From NCBI GenBank assembly GCA_030068075.1, contig CM057842.1, positions 42,742,659 through 42,806,658 of the forward strand: a stretch of 64,000 nt of DNA, in the 5' to 3' direction. The notes beneath the pieces were generated by a model. It was not told the origin of the DNA, made no database searches, and saw only the letters and a program-made list of their open reading frames with translations. Positions 12,610 through 23,590 of the stretch are shown here, one piece after another. How positions within the stretch are numbered: the first letter of the stretch is position 1; every line of letters begins with the position of its first letter. The translations under genes and the position numbers were made by a program. This stretch comes from Paguma larvata (lineage: Eukaryota; Chordata; Mammalia; Carnivora; Viverridae).

Positions 12610-13011
12610 TTGATTTCCTAATCAGGTTCAATGTGAGCAGAGCCAGTTAGAGATGTGTGTGATTCTCCCAGTGTGCGTCTTTGATTCATGCACTAATTAT
12701 GTCGATCCTTTGGGGAACACAGCCACGAAGCTGGGTCCTCCTTGATTAATGCTGGCTGAGAGCCATGCAGCACGCAGCCGAGAGCAGTTCAGCATCTCCA
12801 GTCCCAGCTGAGAATATGGTCCCATTATCTCCCAGCTGCCTGAGCAATCCATAAGGGCCTGTTCTGCGTGGCTGATCACTGTAGTGGAAGCAGGGACTTG
12901 CTGAGAGCTGAAATCTCTGTTTGATTTGCTGTAACATGTAAAGCGAAACTGGGACATTTTACTTTACAGTCTGTAAGTATCAGGTTTTTTCCCCCCTCTT
13001 TCTCCCTACAG
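12610..13011. other. Low-repeat, moderately GC-rich stretch before the candidate exon
   Basis: No transposon is recognised here. The stretch has several CAGCTG-type E-boxes (near 12808 and 12833) and a near-perfect donor (ct|gtaagtat) with GT at 12973. The 13-mer tttgatttgctgt occurs at 12920-12932 and again at 13042-13054 inside the candidate exon. It could be a regulatory element or part of an alternative first exon; nothing here proves transcription. Confidence 0.3.
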
Positions 13012-13081
13012 CTCCATGTGAATGTGACTTTGCAAGCTGCATTTGATTTGCTGTTGCTTCGCTCTTTGTTGAATCAAGCTG
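13012..13081 (+). other. Candidate non-coding exon (70 nt), possible alternative CNTN4 5'-UTR exon
   Basis: A strong pyrimidine tract (about 12985-13009, ending ctttctccctacag) precedes the segment, and a donor-like ctg|gtgaga follows it at 13082. The segment is free of recognised repeats and lies on the same strand as CNTN4. It contains two back-to-back minimal open frames, each ATG immediately followed by TGA (13016-13021 and 13022-13027), so it cannot add coding sequence from those starts. CNTN4 is known to have several non-coding 5' exons, which makes the reading plausible, but I cannot align it to a transcript. It may instead be a chance pairing of splice-like signals. Confidence 0.4.
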
Positions 13082-15761
13082 GTGAGACAGAGTGTAATCT
13101 GTTTAGAGCTTGCTGTTTCTGTCAGATCTCTTTTATAATTGATTCATACAGGAAAATAAGAGACCTTTCAGAATGCTTTTATAGAAGTTAAACATTATTG
13201 GTTTTGTGTTTAATTTGGAGGCATGGGCCCGTTGTCTGTTGTGCTCAGGATGGTTAGAGCATATGTTTATCTTCTTCTGTATCTCTGGCTATTGCAATAA
13301 AAATGTAAGTAAAAGTAATGTGTATGTAAAGAGACCGTCTTACATATACTTCTGTATAAAAGAAGCTTGTGTCAGTATTTGCAGAATTTGTTTAAGATAG
13401 TTTATTTTGTGGCTCTCTGCTGCCATGAAGAAGGGCAGAAACAGAAAAGTTTCTCTTGTTTTTCAGTTGCATGGTGTTTAGAAACTTTGCCAGGGGTGGG
13501 GGGTTGGAGTAAGTATTAGGAATATTTGCAAATATAAACCGCGTATCTCCTTTTTCATGCTTAACGTCCGTGTTTCAAAATAAGAGTCTTTTTTTCAAGC
13601 TCTGTTTTGTGTTTGAATATGCCACTTTTTATGGAGTAATGTTAATTAAAAAAAGCCAAAAAAAAATCATTTCAGATCTCAGTTCATTTATCGTTCATGT
13701 GTCTCCAAATGCAGTCTATCAAATTAATATTTGTTATCCATGCAAGATGAATTGATCATAAAAAATGATATTAGAAATTAATATTGTTGATAATGTTTGC
13801 GTGGTGTCTCTCAAATGATCAATGGCTTAGTGAAATTAAAGATTGTTATCACTATGGAAGGGATATGTGGATATTTTTTGTCTGGGTTTCCCTAACCTAA
13901 ATATAAATCACACTTTTCTTCCTGGATTGAAAATAGAACAATTGAGCTGTTTTAAGAATAGAAGTTGAATATAAGCGGCTTGAACTGTTTGAACCAATAG
14001 CAAGAGTTGATGTGGACCAAAATGAACTTGAAATCATTCATACCTGGAAAGGGGAATCAGAGTGCCCTCGATGAGCTTGAGACCATGGAGCTAGAGGCTC
14101 CCATAATTTCCAGACTGAAAATACAATTTATGTGAATAGCTAGTAAGTCCCAAAGCAGAGAAAAACCACAGGCTGTGAAGTATGAGAGTGTCTCACTGGT
14201 GGGGACAGAGGATGTTATCATTAGATTTGGTTGATAGGAACGATGCAAGAGAGAGAAGACTCAAAATAGATGGTTGTCTGCATGAGCAGAGACATCTTCA
14301 GGGCTTGAGGTTTAGAGGGAAAAGATAACAAGCTAATAAAGAACACTTAACATCTGGCAAGATGGAGCAAAAGGAGAATGGCTGTGTTACCTCTGGGTAA
14401 CGACAGTCCCAGGGCTGTCCTTGCAGAGAAGTCTGTTTCTGGGGGGGAAAAAAAAAAAAAGCAAGTGTGTTTAAGGATGTCAGACATTGAAATCTGAAAC
14501 GCGGGCAGATGATTTTGATGGTCACATTTCCCCTAAACAAAAGAATGGCCTCATGCCTTCTTCCAAAACCAGGCTGACTTTTAAGTGATGGTTACAGAGG
14601 AAGCCTCAGCTGTATTCAGGAAAAAAAAAATTGTTGGCGTGTTTTTTTTGTGACTAGTGAAGCTATATGATCTTGCAGAGATGTTGCCTTGTTTAAAATG
14701 ATGAGAGAAGGCAGCCCTGAATTTTATTTTTTTATATAGTAGGAATTTTTCCCATTTTTAGGGAAGTATTTTACTGAAGTAGTTAAGTTTGATTTTTGTT
14801 TTCCGTTCAAGCATTTAGAAATTTCATCTCCTGTGATGTTAAACATTTTTATGGCCGGTCACTACAAAGCTGTAAGAGATATTTGCAAGATTTAAAGCGT
14901 GCTCCTGTTACTTTAGAAATGTTTTTGATTATTTTCTAAAAATTAGGACACTGTTTCCACAGTTGTGCTTAATCTGTAAAAAGGGATTGGATGCTCCAGG
15001 GGTTAGTTTAGGGTCTGGTCACTTGACAGATGGGGTAGCCAGATGGATGTCACGTATACCTTGTAAGAGGTGCTTTTAAAGCCATGGTGATTTACTTGGT
15101 CTTCAAAATAAATGTTAAAGTGTTATAAAAGTTAATAAAGGAAAAATAAATTCTTACATTTTTTATGTAAAGATACTATGTCTTTGTATGTGTTTGCATG
15201 CATGCACATCTACCCAGCACCCAGGTAGGTGGTTTCTGTGCTGCTCTGACTGCGGTAACCCCTCAGCATTGAGACGGTGCTCATGTTGAGCACAGTGGAA
15301 GGAATCCTGACAAGGGACACATCAGTAGAGAGTACAGCCCCTGGCAGTGTGTGCCTTGGGCCCTTGGCGGATGTTCTGTCTGTCCCCAGAGGTGCAGAGC
15401 TAAGCACGAAGAGAACCTCACAACATCCTCAGCACTCTTGTAATCAGATCCTGCTTGCACACAAACTGCACTCCAGCCCTCCCTGACAGGTTGGGTCAGC
15501 AAATGTGAGGTGCGGAAGGGACCTCTGTGAACTCCTAGTCACTTCGAAGTGACTATGATGGAACAAAAACGGAATTTAATAACCCTGAAAACTTTGACTG
15601 ATTTTAAATGTTAACAAGCCTTGAGTACTATGCATTGCCAAAGTATCCACTCATATCATTGATATATTATCAATAATAACAGTTAAAGCTTGAGTTAAGC
15701 TTTTTCGAATTGCTGTGCAAGCTCTAAGAAGCCTCTTTGCCTCTCTGTGCCTCTGTAAAAT
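13082..15761. other. Single-copy intron sequence
   Basis: No exon or clear transposon seen. The part at 15200-15500 is more GC-rich and open in frames on both strands, but with no recognisable protein. A-runs occur at about 14449-14460 and 14621-14630. Confidence 0.4.
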
Positions 15762-16014
15762 GAGGTCTGTTTTTAAAATAAATTTTTTTTTACCATTTTA
15801 TTTATTTCTGTGTATGTGAGAGAGAGGCAGAGTATGAGCAAAGGAGGGGCAGAGAGGGAGACAGAGAATCCGAAGCAGGCTCCAGGCTCTGAGCTGTCGG
15901 CACACAGCCCGACATGGGTCCCACACTCAGAAAGCACTAGATCATGACCTGAGCTGAAGTCAGAAGCTCAACCAATTGAGCCACCCAGGTGCCCCAAAGG
16001 AGGTCTGAGTTTTA
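15762..16014 (-). mobile_element. Carnivore tRNA-Lys SINE, antisense, with target-site duplication
   Basis: The body is about 15777-15995: T-rich tail, 'gagagagaggcagag', 'ggctccaggctctgagctgt' and the reversed head 'gagccacccaggtgcccc'. Flanks gaggtctgttttta (15762-15775) and gaggtctgagtttta (16000-16014) match closely. Confidence 0.92.
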
Positions 16015-16150
16015 AGATGACTTTCTAGGTTGGGAAAGTATGATCTCTGGATACTTCATTCTAATCTCGCACTCCTGGCAAGCCCTTCATATTGCCCAGG
16101 GACTGAGGAAAATGTGATAAATTGTCATCGGAAGCAAAATGTTACTGGGA

Positions 16151-16280
16151 TTCTTTCTTTTCTTCCTTGCTCTTCCCTCTTCTCCTCTCCTTTCCTTCTT
16201 CCCTGCTTCCCTCCTGTCTTCTTTCCCTCTATCCCTACTCCCTCCCTTTCCACTCTGTCTCAGTTCCCCTCCTCCCTTTT
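16151..16280. repeat. 130-bp polypyrimidine tract
   Basis: Only nine purines occur in 130 bases on the + strand. The composition is mixed C and T without a clean repeat unit. Confidence 0.9.
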
Positions 16281-16713
16281 ATATTAGTGAGTTGTTCTAA
16301 AATCAAACAGAAACAAAGCTGGCAATGTCTGTTCTTGTGACTAACCTGTTTGTCTGCCACCTACTCTTAGGAGAGATCATCAAGGTACAAGGTGCATAAC
16401 CATGTCCTGCTCTGCTGTGGACTAACTGTTGTGACTCCTAGCCATGTGTGTGCAGAAAGGACCTCAGAGTTATAGACGTGTATCTATGTGTGTATAGATT
16501 GCCCATATTAACTTTTAAAGTAAGAGAATAATTAATCTTATATTCTAAATTGAAGATGTTTAAACAGAATTTATCCTGATGTATTAAACTAACAACATTT
16601 AAAAATAAAACAAAAAAATTGACAGTTGAGTGTAGGATTTCATTTTCCCCAAGAAGGGACAGTCTTGTTTAACAACATGAAAAAGAAAAGCCATAAATGA
16701 TTTCATTAAGAAA
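16281..16713. other. Single-copy intron sequence
   Basis: Nothing recognisable is seen between the pyrimidine tract and the Tigger-like element. Confidence 0.5.
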
Positions 16714-17064
16714 TAGAGTTGACCCTTGAACGACTCCGGTGTTAGGGGCTCTGACCACCTGCACAGTCAAAAATCCGCATGTAATTTTTGACTCCCCAAA
16801 AACTTAACTCCTGATAGCCTGCTGTTGACCAGAAGCCTTATCGATAACGTAAACATTTGATTAACACATATTTTATGTTATAGGTACTATATATTATATT
16901 CTTACAAGAAAGTGAGCTAGGGAAAATAATACGTTTTTAAGAAAATCAAAAGGAAGAGAAAATATATTTACGGTACTATACTGTATTTATAAAAAATAAT
17001 AATAAAAACACATATAAGGGTACCCATGCAGTTCAAACTCACGTTGTTTAAGAAACACTGTGTA
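16714..17064. mobile_element. Tigger-like (TcMar) non-autonomous DNA transposon, about 345 bp
   Basis: The left end 'gagttgacccttgaacgact' and the complement of the right end (gcagttcaaactcacgttg, then tttaagaaacactg) are the two halves of a known mammalian Tigger-group terminal inverted repeat (agttgacccttgaaca..). Internal 'tgactccccaaaaacttaac' and 'ccagaagccttatcgataac' also fit. TA precedes the left end at 16714-16715; the right TA has decayed. The exact subfamily name is not certain. Confidence 0.82.
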
Positions 17065-19737
17065 TAACTAACAGCATAATCAAGTGAGTAACTTTGTGGA
17101 ATTTAAGTCAGGTAAAAAAAAATTCATACAAAATTTTCTTGAGGATACTTTTTTCTGTAAACTTCGACTGTTGATTGCTAGTAAGACCCTCAGTTAAAAA
17201 CAACAATCTGTGAAGTTACTAAACCCACCACTAATGATTCCGAGGCTTCTTGATGTGCTCAAACTAAATCATGAGTAAATTTCCTTCGTGTATCATTACT
17301 ACAAATACGAGAAGCACTATAAATACCAAGTCTGAAATTAATTTAGCTTCAAGGATGGCATTATATTTTGTTTCTTTCACTATGTCACTGTGAAATGAAC
17401 AAAAAATACACATTAGATAGATAGCTGAAATGGCACAAAATAATTACAGACTAATATTCTTCTTAAGAGTGGGCAATATTTATATATATTTTTAACAACT
17501 GGTGTACTTGAAGATGGATGGTAAGTGCCCATTTGATGACAGTAATAGCTTGGAATGGCTCCACTTCTTATTCCAGAGCAGAGTAGTGTTATGACAGCTT
17601 TTAAATGTAAGTTGGAATATTAATTTTCCTCTCAAATTTTACCATTAGGAAATCCTAGTATATGTGGCTTACTATTCTCAAGTTTGAATATTAATGTTGC
17701 TCCTTATTGAACTTGTAGACTGTATTTGATGTGATCCATGCGGAGTATAAAATTAATTTTCCAAATCTCATAATATTGGGTAGATATCCTGGCTTTCGAG
17801 GCAGTAGGCCTTGTGGTAAGTAGAATCAGTAATGTGAAACAATCCCTCTGTTTTATTGCCGTGCATCCTTCCATGACCAAAATGATTTGTACTTATGGAC
17901 TATTTCTGTGCAAAAAATATAAGGGTGACAGATATGTTTGATAATTTGTGACTTTCAAACCCTTGATTACTATAAAGTTACCAGGCAGCTTCAGGGGCAC
18001 TGCTTTTGGTTTTTAAACCAGCTTCTGGTGACTTGAGATGTTTAATTCAGTATCACTTAGTTAATAGCTGCAGTGGTCTATCAGGCTGTTTTATTGCGTA
18101 GTTTAAAAGGTAGAGTTGTAAATCAGATTTAGACATAGCTCTGGGTTTTGTACATGGTTTCACATGTCTTCACCTATCTTCCAGGGTAGGAATAAGAGTC
18201 CTTCTGCGTATTAGCATGAAATTTCTCTGTTGTTTCAAGGAAGAAACAGGATGATTTAATACGGAGAGGAGATATTCAGAAAGAACTGCAGAGGAATAAA
18301 GTATTTCTGTGGTTAGATATAAAATGCAGAGCTACAGATTCTGAGGATATGACAGAATTTAGAGAAGCTGCCTGTGCCAGGCATTTGGCAAAGGGGACTA
18401 AAGGAGACAGATTTAAGTCTTGCAAGAAGGAAACCGTTTATCAAGGGATAGAAATTTGAGTGCTCTGGAAAAAAAAAAAATGTAAATAGGGAAGTAGAGG
18501 AATGAGTGTATTACGGTTGAAAGAGACGTGGTTCCTATAAAGGAAAATGCTGTGAGTGAGTGAAACCTACCAAGTTTAAGGACAATGAGACTAAATCCAA
18601 AATAGTCAGCATAAGTATCATTACGTTACTGTGCAGATGCTTAAGAAATTTAAATCAGTGGGGAGATGGAGGGGAAAAGGAATGCTCTTAGATTTCTAAC
18701 GTACTGGCCCAGCAAGCTTTAAAAATATAATGATCTTCAATGAAGTGAGTATTATGATACCAGAGGACTGTCTTATTTTAATGAAGATTTTTGGAGGACT
18801 ATATCTGGATATTCTGTTTAGCATGGTAGATGTTGGCACACAAGTGTATATATGCAAATTGTGTAGCTGTTTGTATAGTCGCTAGTGAATTTCCTTGATG
18901 CTTCTGCCAGTGTCTGTGTTTGTCGTCTCCCCTCCCAAAACACACTTACAACACCATTTATCTGTGTTATTCCAAATCATCTTAGAACATGCGGTAGATG
19001 CCTGCATCCCAGAAGACTGTTTTTATTAAATCCCTTTGGTGGCTCAGGAGAGAAATGTAAAGTTTTTACTGTAGGGTGTGCTACTCCACAATAATGAACA
19101 ACTTCTTGAAATCATGCGACTTCACTTTTCTTCTACCGAGCATCGTATTGAAGGTAAAATGTTTAGGTTTCCCTAGCATTCAGGTAAATATCCTTATCTG
19201 CTGGACATGGCCCTCTAAATGAGTCATGTCACTCATTTCACATGGTCATTTGCAACAACTTCACTTCCAAGCTGCTTAGAATTCAATGCATTTGTCCATA
19301 TTTAAGACTGGGAGATTTGCTCCCACACAGGCATCATGTTTGATGCCAGAGGGGGAAACAACCAGTAACTCCCAGAAAAACAAAAATTATGTGTTCAAGC
19401 ATGGTCTCTCGCATCTTTATGATGTGTGTGTTAAGTGTGAATCTGGTAATTTAAGGTGTGCGCCTCTTCCTCCTATCTGGCTGTCTGGCTGTGTGCTCAA
19501 AGAGAAGAATAATAGCAAATTTAGACTGACACTTTTCTTCCCTTGAGTCCACCCTCTACCTCTCCCTGCAGGAATCCACAAGGGTATTCAGTTGATTGCT
19601 GTTGTTAACCTCTTTTGTAGTATTATATTTCTTGTTGAAAGTGCCTTTTGCAGCATGTGAGTACATTTAAGAGATGTGAAATTTTAAACCATCTCACCGA
19701 AATTATTAGGAGAAAAACAGTTTTGCAGGCTCACTGG

Positions 19738-19740
<3 letters not shown>
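17065..19740. other. Single-copy intron sequence
   Basis: AT-rich sequence with no gene or clear transposon. It contains a short A-run near 18468-18480. Open frames at 18885-19094 and 19286-19546 have no recognisable product. Confidence 0.45.

Positions 19741-19770
<30 letters not shown>
19741..19770. repeat. (GT)15 microsatellite
   Basis: Fifteen uninterrupted GT units are followed by 'ttatgtatgtat'. The pure tract suggests it varies in length between individuals. Confidence 0.95.
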
Positions 19771-19772
<2 letters not shown>

Positions 19773-20249
19773 ATGTATGTATTTAAGCTAAAATCTTCGT
19801 GAATTTTTATGTTCATCAAGAACCATGGTTGAGTGATAACACTGGTTATAGTGGTGTTTTTATAATTTTCAGGGTGTTTATGGAAAAGTGATGGAGTGAA
19901 ATATTTCATCTGAGAAACATTTTTGAGTTTGCATATAGCAGTTTTCAATCTCGAAGTAATCTAGAAGGTAGAGACAGGAACATGTTTGAAAGTCTGGCTA
20001 AGACTCTGACAATTCCTCTAAAGTAACTGTCATAATAAACTTCAGACTTCACGTGGGAGTTTTTCCCAATGTGTGCAACACATACTTCTGGTGGAATATG
20101 TGATTACTTTAGGTGAAAACTATGTACCTGGTAAATAAGATACATTATTTTCACAAATGTAATTGCTTAGGACAAGGCTAAGGTATTAACTTTTTTTCGA
20201 TACGCAGTTTTGAAACTCCTTCTTGAATGTAGCAGGACTTGTCTCATGC

Positions 20250-20470
20250 AAGTTACACCACTGTAGGTTATTTCCTGTGTGTTCAATAATGGCCAGCCTA
20301 GAAAACCAGGGAGACAGGGACATGAAATCATGGAACTTCTGGTCTGGAAGTTATCTACAGATTGTCTCGACTGAATCTATCCCCCTGGTCTTGGAGGCTT
20401 ACCCAAGATAGAATGGCTGTCTAGTAGTATGACTAGGAATGGAGCCTAGTGTTTTCAGAGCCCCATATGG
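20250..20470 (-). mobile_element. MIR-like old SINE, antisense
   Basis: The order 'tcatggaacttctggtctgg', 'ctgaatctatccccc', 'ggcttacccaagatag' and 'gactaggaatggagcc' resembles the complement of MIR. It is strongly decayed. Confidence 0.45.
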
Positions 20471-21009
20471 TGCTCTTTCCCTGACAAGAGACTCACTGTT
20501 GAGTTTTTCTTAAGACTTTCTGCACATTTCGTGATGTTAGATCTCTGAGAGCCAGAGAATCCAAAAGTAAAGGCCTGTAGAAGCCAGATTGAAAACATGA
20601 ATGAGTGAAGTAGACCAGGTGTCAGAAAACAGGGAATCCACCAGGTCATTTCAGAATAGCACCTAAGTGTTTCTCCTAAATGCTGTCGTTATTTAGGATT
20701 GTGGGCCCAGTGTTACCACATGTCACAGATTTTAAATATTACTTCTTATTTTTGAAATGTTTGAAGCCAAAACACATATATCAAATCCATACCTGTCCAG
20801 TGTACGTCCTCTGTTATGAGCTATTTGAAAGCCTGTTCACTGCTGGAGGAGAAGACGTGGGCTTCCACAACATGAGGTGGCATGTAGTGTGCTGTGTACT
20901 TTTAGGGAAGAACTTAAGGGGAAAATGGAGCAAAGCGCATTCGCATTCCTGTAAAGCTTGTTTTAAACTCTAAGACCTCATGAATTGTTGATTTATAGGA
21001 GTAGGATTT
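20471..21009. other. Single-copy intron sequence
   Basis: No gene or clear transposon is seen. An open frame at 20680-20973 (97 codons) has no recognisable product. Confidence 0.5.
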
Positions 21010-21249
21010 AAGAATTTCTGTTTGGAGCTCCTGGGTTATGTGTCCAATTTCAGCTCACGTCATGTTCTCATGGTTGGTGGGTTTGGGCCCTGCTTCTGGC
21101 TCTGTGCTAACAGCTCAGAGCCTAGAGCCTATTTCAGATTCTTTGTCTCCCTCTCTCTCTCTGCCCCTCCCCTGCTTGTGCTCTGTCTCTTTCTCTCAAA
21201 AATAAATAAACATTGAAACAATTAAAAAGAGAAAAAAGAACTCCTGTTT
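21010..21249 (+). mobile_element. Felid-type tRNA-Lys SINE with target-site duplication
   Basis: The head is worn, but the body 'ggctctgtgctaacagctca', the CT-rich part 'ctctctctctctgcccctcc' and the tail 'aaaaataaataaacattg' are clear. Flanks aagaatttctgttt (21010-21023) and aagaactcctgttt (21236-21249) are alike. Confidence 0.9.
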
Positions 21250-21444
21250 TACAAGTAAAAGGATGAGTAAATCATTCGGAATCAATATGTAAATACATTT
21301 TGCTATACCTGAATCTTTTGGTTTAATATACCACAATTATATTTATTGGTTTTACTAACTTGTGTTTTTATTTGAATTGGGCACTAACATTGCCAAACAT
21401 AATTTACATTGCTTTAAAAGGAATAAGTTGTTTATTTTCTTTTC

Positions 21445-21637
21445 ATTTTATAAGGTTATTTATTTTGAGAGACAGAGAGGGGAGGGGCAGAGAGAGTGGG
21501 AGAAAGAGAATCCCAAGCAGGCTCCACACTTTCCAAGCAGAGCCCAGACACAGGGCTTGAACCCACAAACCGTGAGATCATAACCCGAGTCAAAACCAAG
21601 AGTCAGATACTTAACTGACTGACCCACCCAGGCGCCC
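21445..21637 (-). mobile_element. Felid-type tRNA-Lys SINE, antisense
   Basis: The + strand reads 'ggttatttattttgagagac', 'caagcaggctccacac' and the reversed head 'gacccacccaggcgccc'. It abuts a pyrimidine repeat, so the duplication cannot be defined. Confidence 0.88.
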
Positions 21638-21741
21638 TTTCTTTGTCCTTTCCTTTTCTTTCTTCCTTCCTTCCTCCTCCCTCCCTCCCTCCCTCCCTCC
21701 CTCCCTTCCTTCCTTCCTTCCTTCCTTCCTTTCTTTCTTTT
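21638..21741. repeat. (CCTT)n/(CCCT)n polypyrimidine microsatellite
   Basis: Tandem TTCC, then CCCT, then TTCC and TTTC units form about 100 bases with a single purine on the + strand. It starts where the reversed SINE head ends. Confidence 0.92.
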
Positions 21742-22029
21742 AAATTTAATTTTCTATGGAGTCTCACTGAGCATGTATCTAATCAGGCAAGAAGAGGAAC
21801 TCTGCTGATATTTTCATCACATTTGAAGGACAAAAAGAAGATGATCTCATTTCTGGTTGTTTTGACTTCAAGACACAGCCTATATGCTATTTAGTTTTAC
21901 ACAAGGTATTTTAGAAGTCACATCAGTAAAGGAGCAAGGAGCACATGCTGTGATGTATAGGCACGGGCATTTTCCTTGTAGACGTGTGCAGCAAACAGCA
22001 TTAACAGGTTGGGTCCACCTTCACAACTG

Positions 22030-22190
22030 CTAGCCTAAATCCTTTCATTCACTTAAAAATTATTTATTAAATATCAACCGTTTACCTAACACTCTTCTGG
22101 GGTGTAGGGATACAGCAGTAAACAAAACAACCAAAAATAAAATTTTGCCCTTATCAAACTAAATGCATTTTAATTGAGCATATATCGGTG
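22030..22190 (-). mobile_element. L2 LINE 3' fragment, antisense
   Basis: The + strand reads 'tttcattcacttaaaaatta', 'tttattaaatatcaaccg', 'cactcttctggggtgtaggg' and 'atacagcagtaaacaaaac', the complement of the L2 3' end. Confidence 0.7.
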
Positions 22191-23379
22191 AAGAGGAGGT
22201 AAGGGGATGTTCTGGAGGCCACCCTGGGGTCTAGCAGCTTTGCTACCTTTCCATCTCCACTGCTTCCTTTAGTTCCATTGGCTCTTTTCTCCAGTAACAA
22301 GTCCTGTGTTCTTTAAGTTGGTCCTCTATAGGCCATACAAAGGAGATGAACGAAACATCATTTATGTTGGGCTAAAATAGCTGATTTTTTGTTTGTTTGC
22401 TTATCTGTTCATGACTAGGTTTTTGTAATTAAACCAACGGCTTACCAAGGCAGCCCTCCCCTTCTTTTTGCCTCTATGAAGAAAACTGGACCTCTACCTA
22501 CCCAACAAGTCACTCAAAGCTGTTTTCCTTTCTACTTGCTTTAAGAGATTGAGTTGAGCAAGCTAATTTGAAATATATTTATAACACTGTTTATACCCTA
22601 GGTATGGGTATAACCATCCCTCCCTAGCATGTGTTCTTAAGTAGAGTTGAATTCATATGTGGGGAAACATTTTGAGCTTTTTTGGAACAAGGTGTCTTTT
22701 TATACCTGCAAGTGCTGTTAGTATTAAAGATAATAATTTGGAAGTAAATATTATAGCGACTAAGTGCAAAGGGGCTCTTAGTACACTCTTTCAATGTGTA
22801 AAAAGAAAATTGGTACTAAAATTATAGTGTCTGTCTGCCTTGTAATATTTTTTTCCCAGAAGCTATTGACTTTTCTCTCCCTCCTGACTTCCCTTTGGGT
22901 AACACAGGAGCTTCCCTAAGTTTTAAAGTAGCCGGTTAGCGGTATTTACTGAGTAGATGATAGTTTTGCCTTTTTTTCTGATTTCTGAGGTCTGAGAACT
23001 CTGAGGTGATTAATTGTGTGGGTGTCTGATGTCATTTTTTTCAGAGGCATAAAAGTGGTAGTGATTCTTACTGCCGAGAGTTTGGTTCTGGGCTTTGGTA
23101 AAGTGCTCCCAGAAAACAATGAAGAGGGATGATTGTTAATGTTTGGAGCCTTCAGACTCCATGGCTTTCTACCTTCATTCGCTCAGTGAAGCACAGAGCA
23201 CTCAAAGGTTTACTTCCCCATTAATGGGTAGGCAAATCATCTGTTGACATAACTCGATTTGGTAAGCGTGTGGTTTGCCAAAGCAGCTATCATATATAAT
23301 GGCTAGTTCAGAGTGCATCACCTTACCTACCATCACAAAAAAAAACTAGCCTAGAAATACTATTTTCCTTTTTTTTTCA
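22191..23379. other. Single-copy intron sequence
   Basis: No gene or clear transposon is seen in this 1.2 kb. Confidence 0.5.
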
Positions 23380-23590
23380 TTATTACACAACTTTTCCTTG
23401 TTTTTAAAAGTGACAGAATTAAAAGTGTTATAAATTAGTTTAAGCTCTACAATATAGTGATTCAGGAATTCTATACATTACTCAGTGCCCATCATGATAA
23501 GTGCACTCTTCAGCCCCTTCACCTATTTCACCCATTCCCCCCTACTCACCACTCCTCCGGTAACCATCAGTTTGTAGCAACAGCACCTTC
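23380..23590 (-). mobile_element. Carnivore L1 3'-end fragment, antisense
   Basis: The run 'aatatagtgattcaggaatt', 'cattactcagtgcccatcat', 'cttcacctatttcacccatt' and 'ctccggtaaccatcagtttg' parallels the 3' end of the longer L1 at 53.9-54.1 kb. Confidence 0.75.

Noticed and set aside
15210..15502. Overlapping open frames on both strands in a GC-richer patch
   Set aside because: Frames are open on both strands because stop codons are rarer in GC-richer DNA; no protein resemblance or splice sites were found.
19741..19770. Possible CRISPR-like repeats
   Set aside because: Repeats in this window are dinucleotide or transposon repeats; there are no spaced identical repeats with unique spacers, and the DNA is mammalian.
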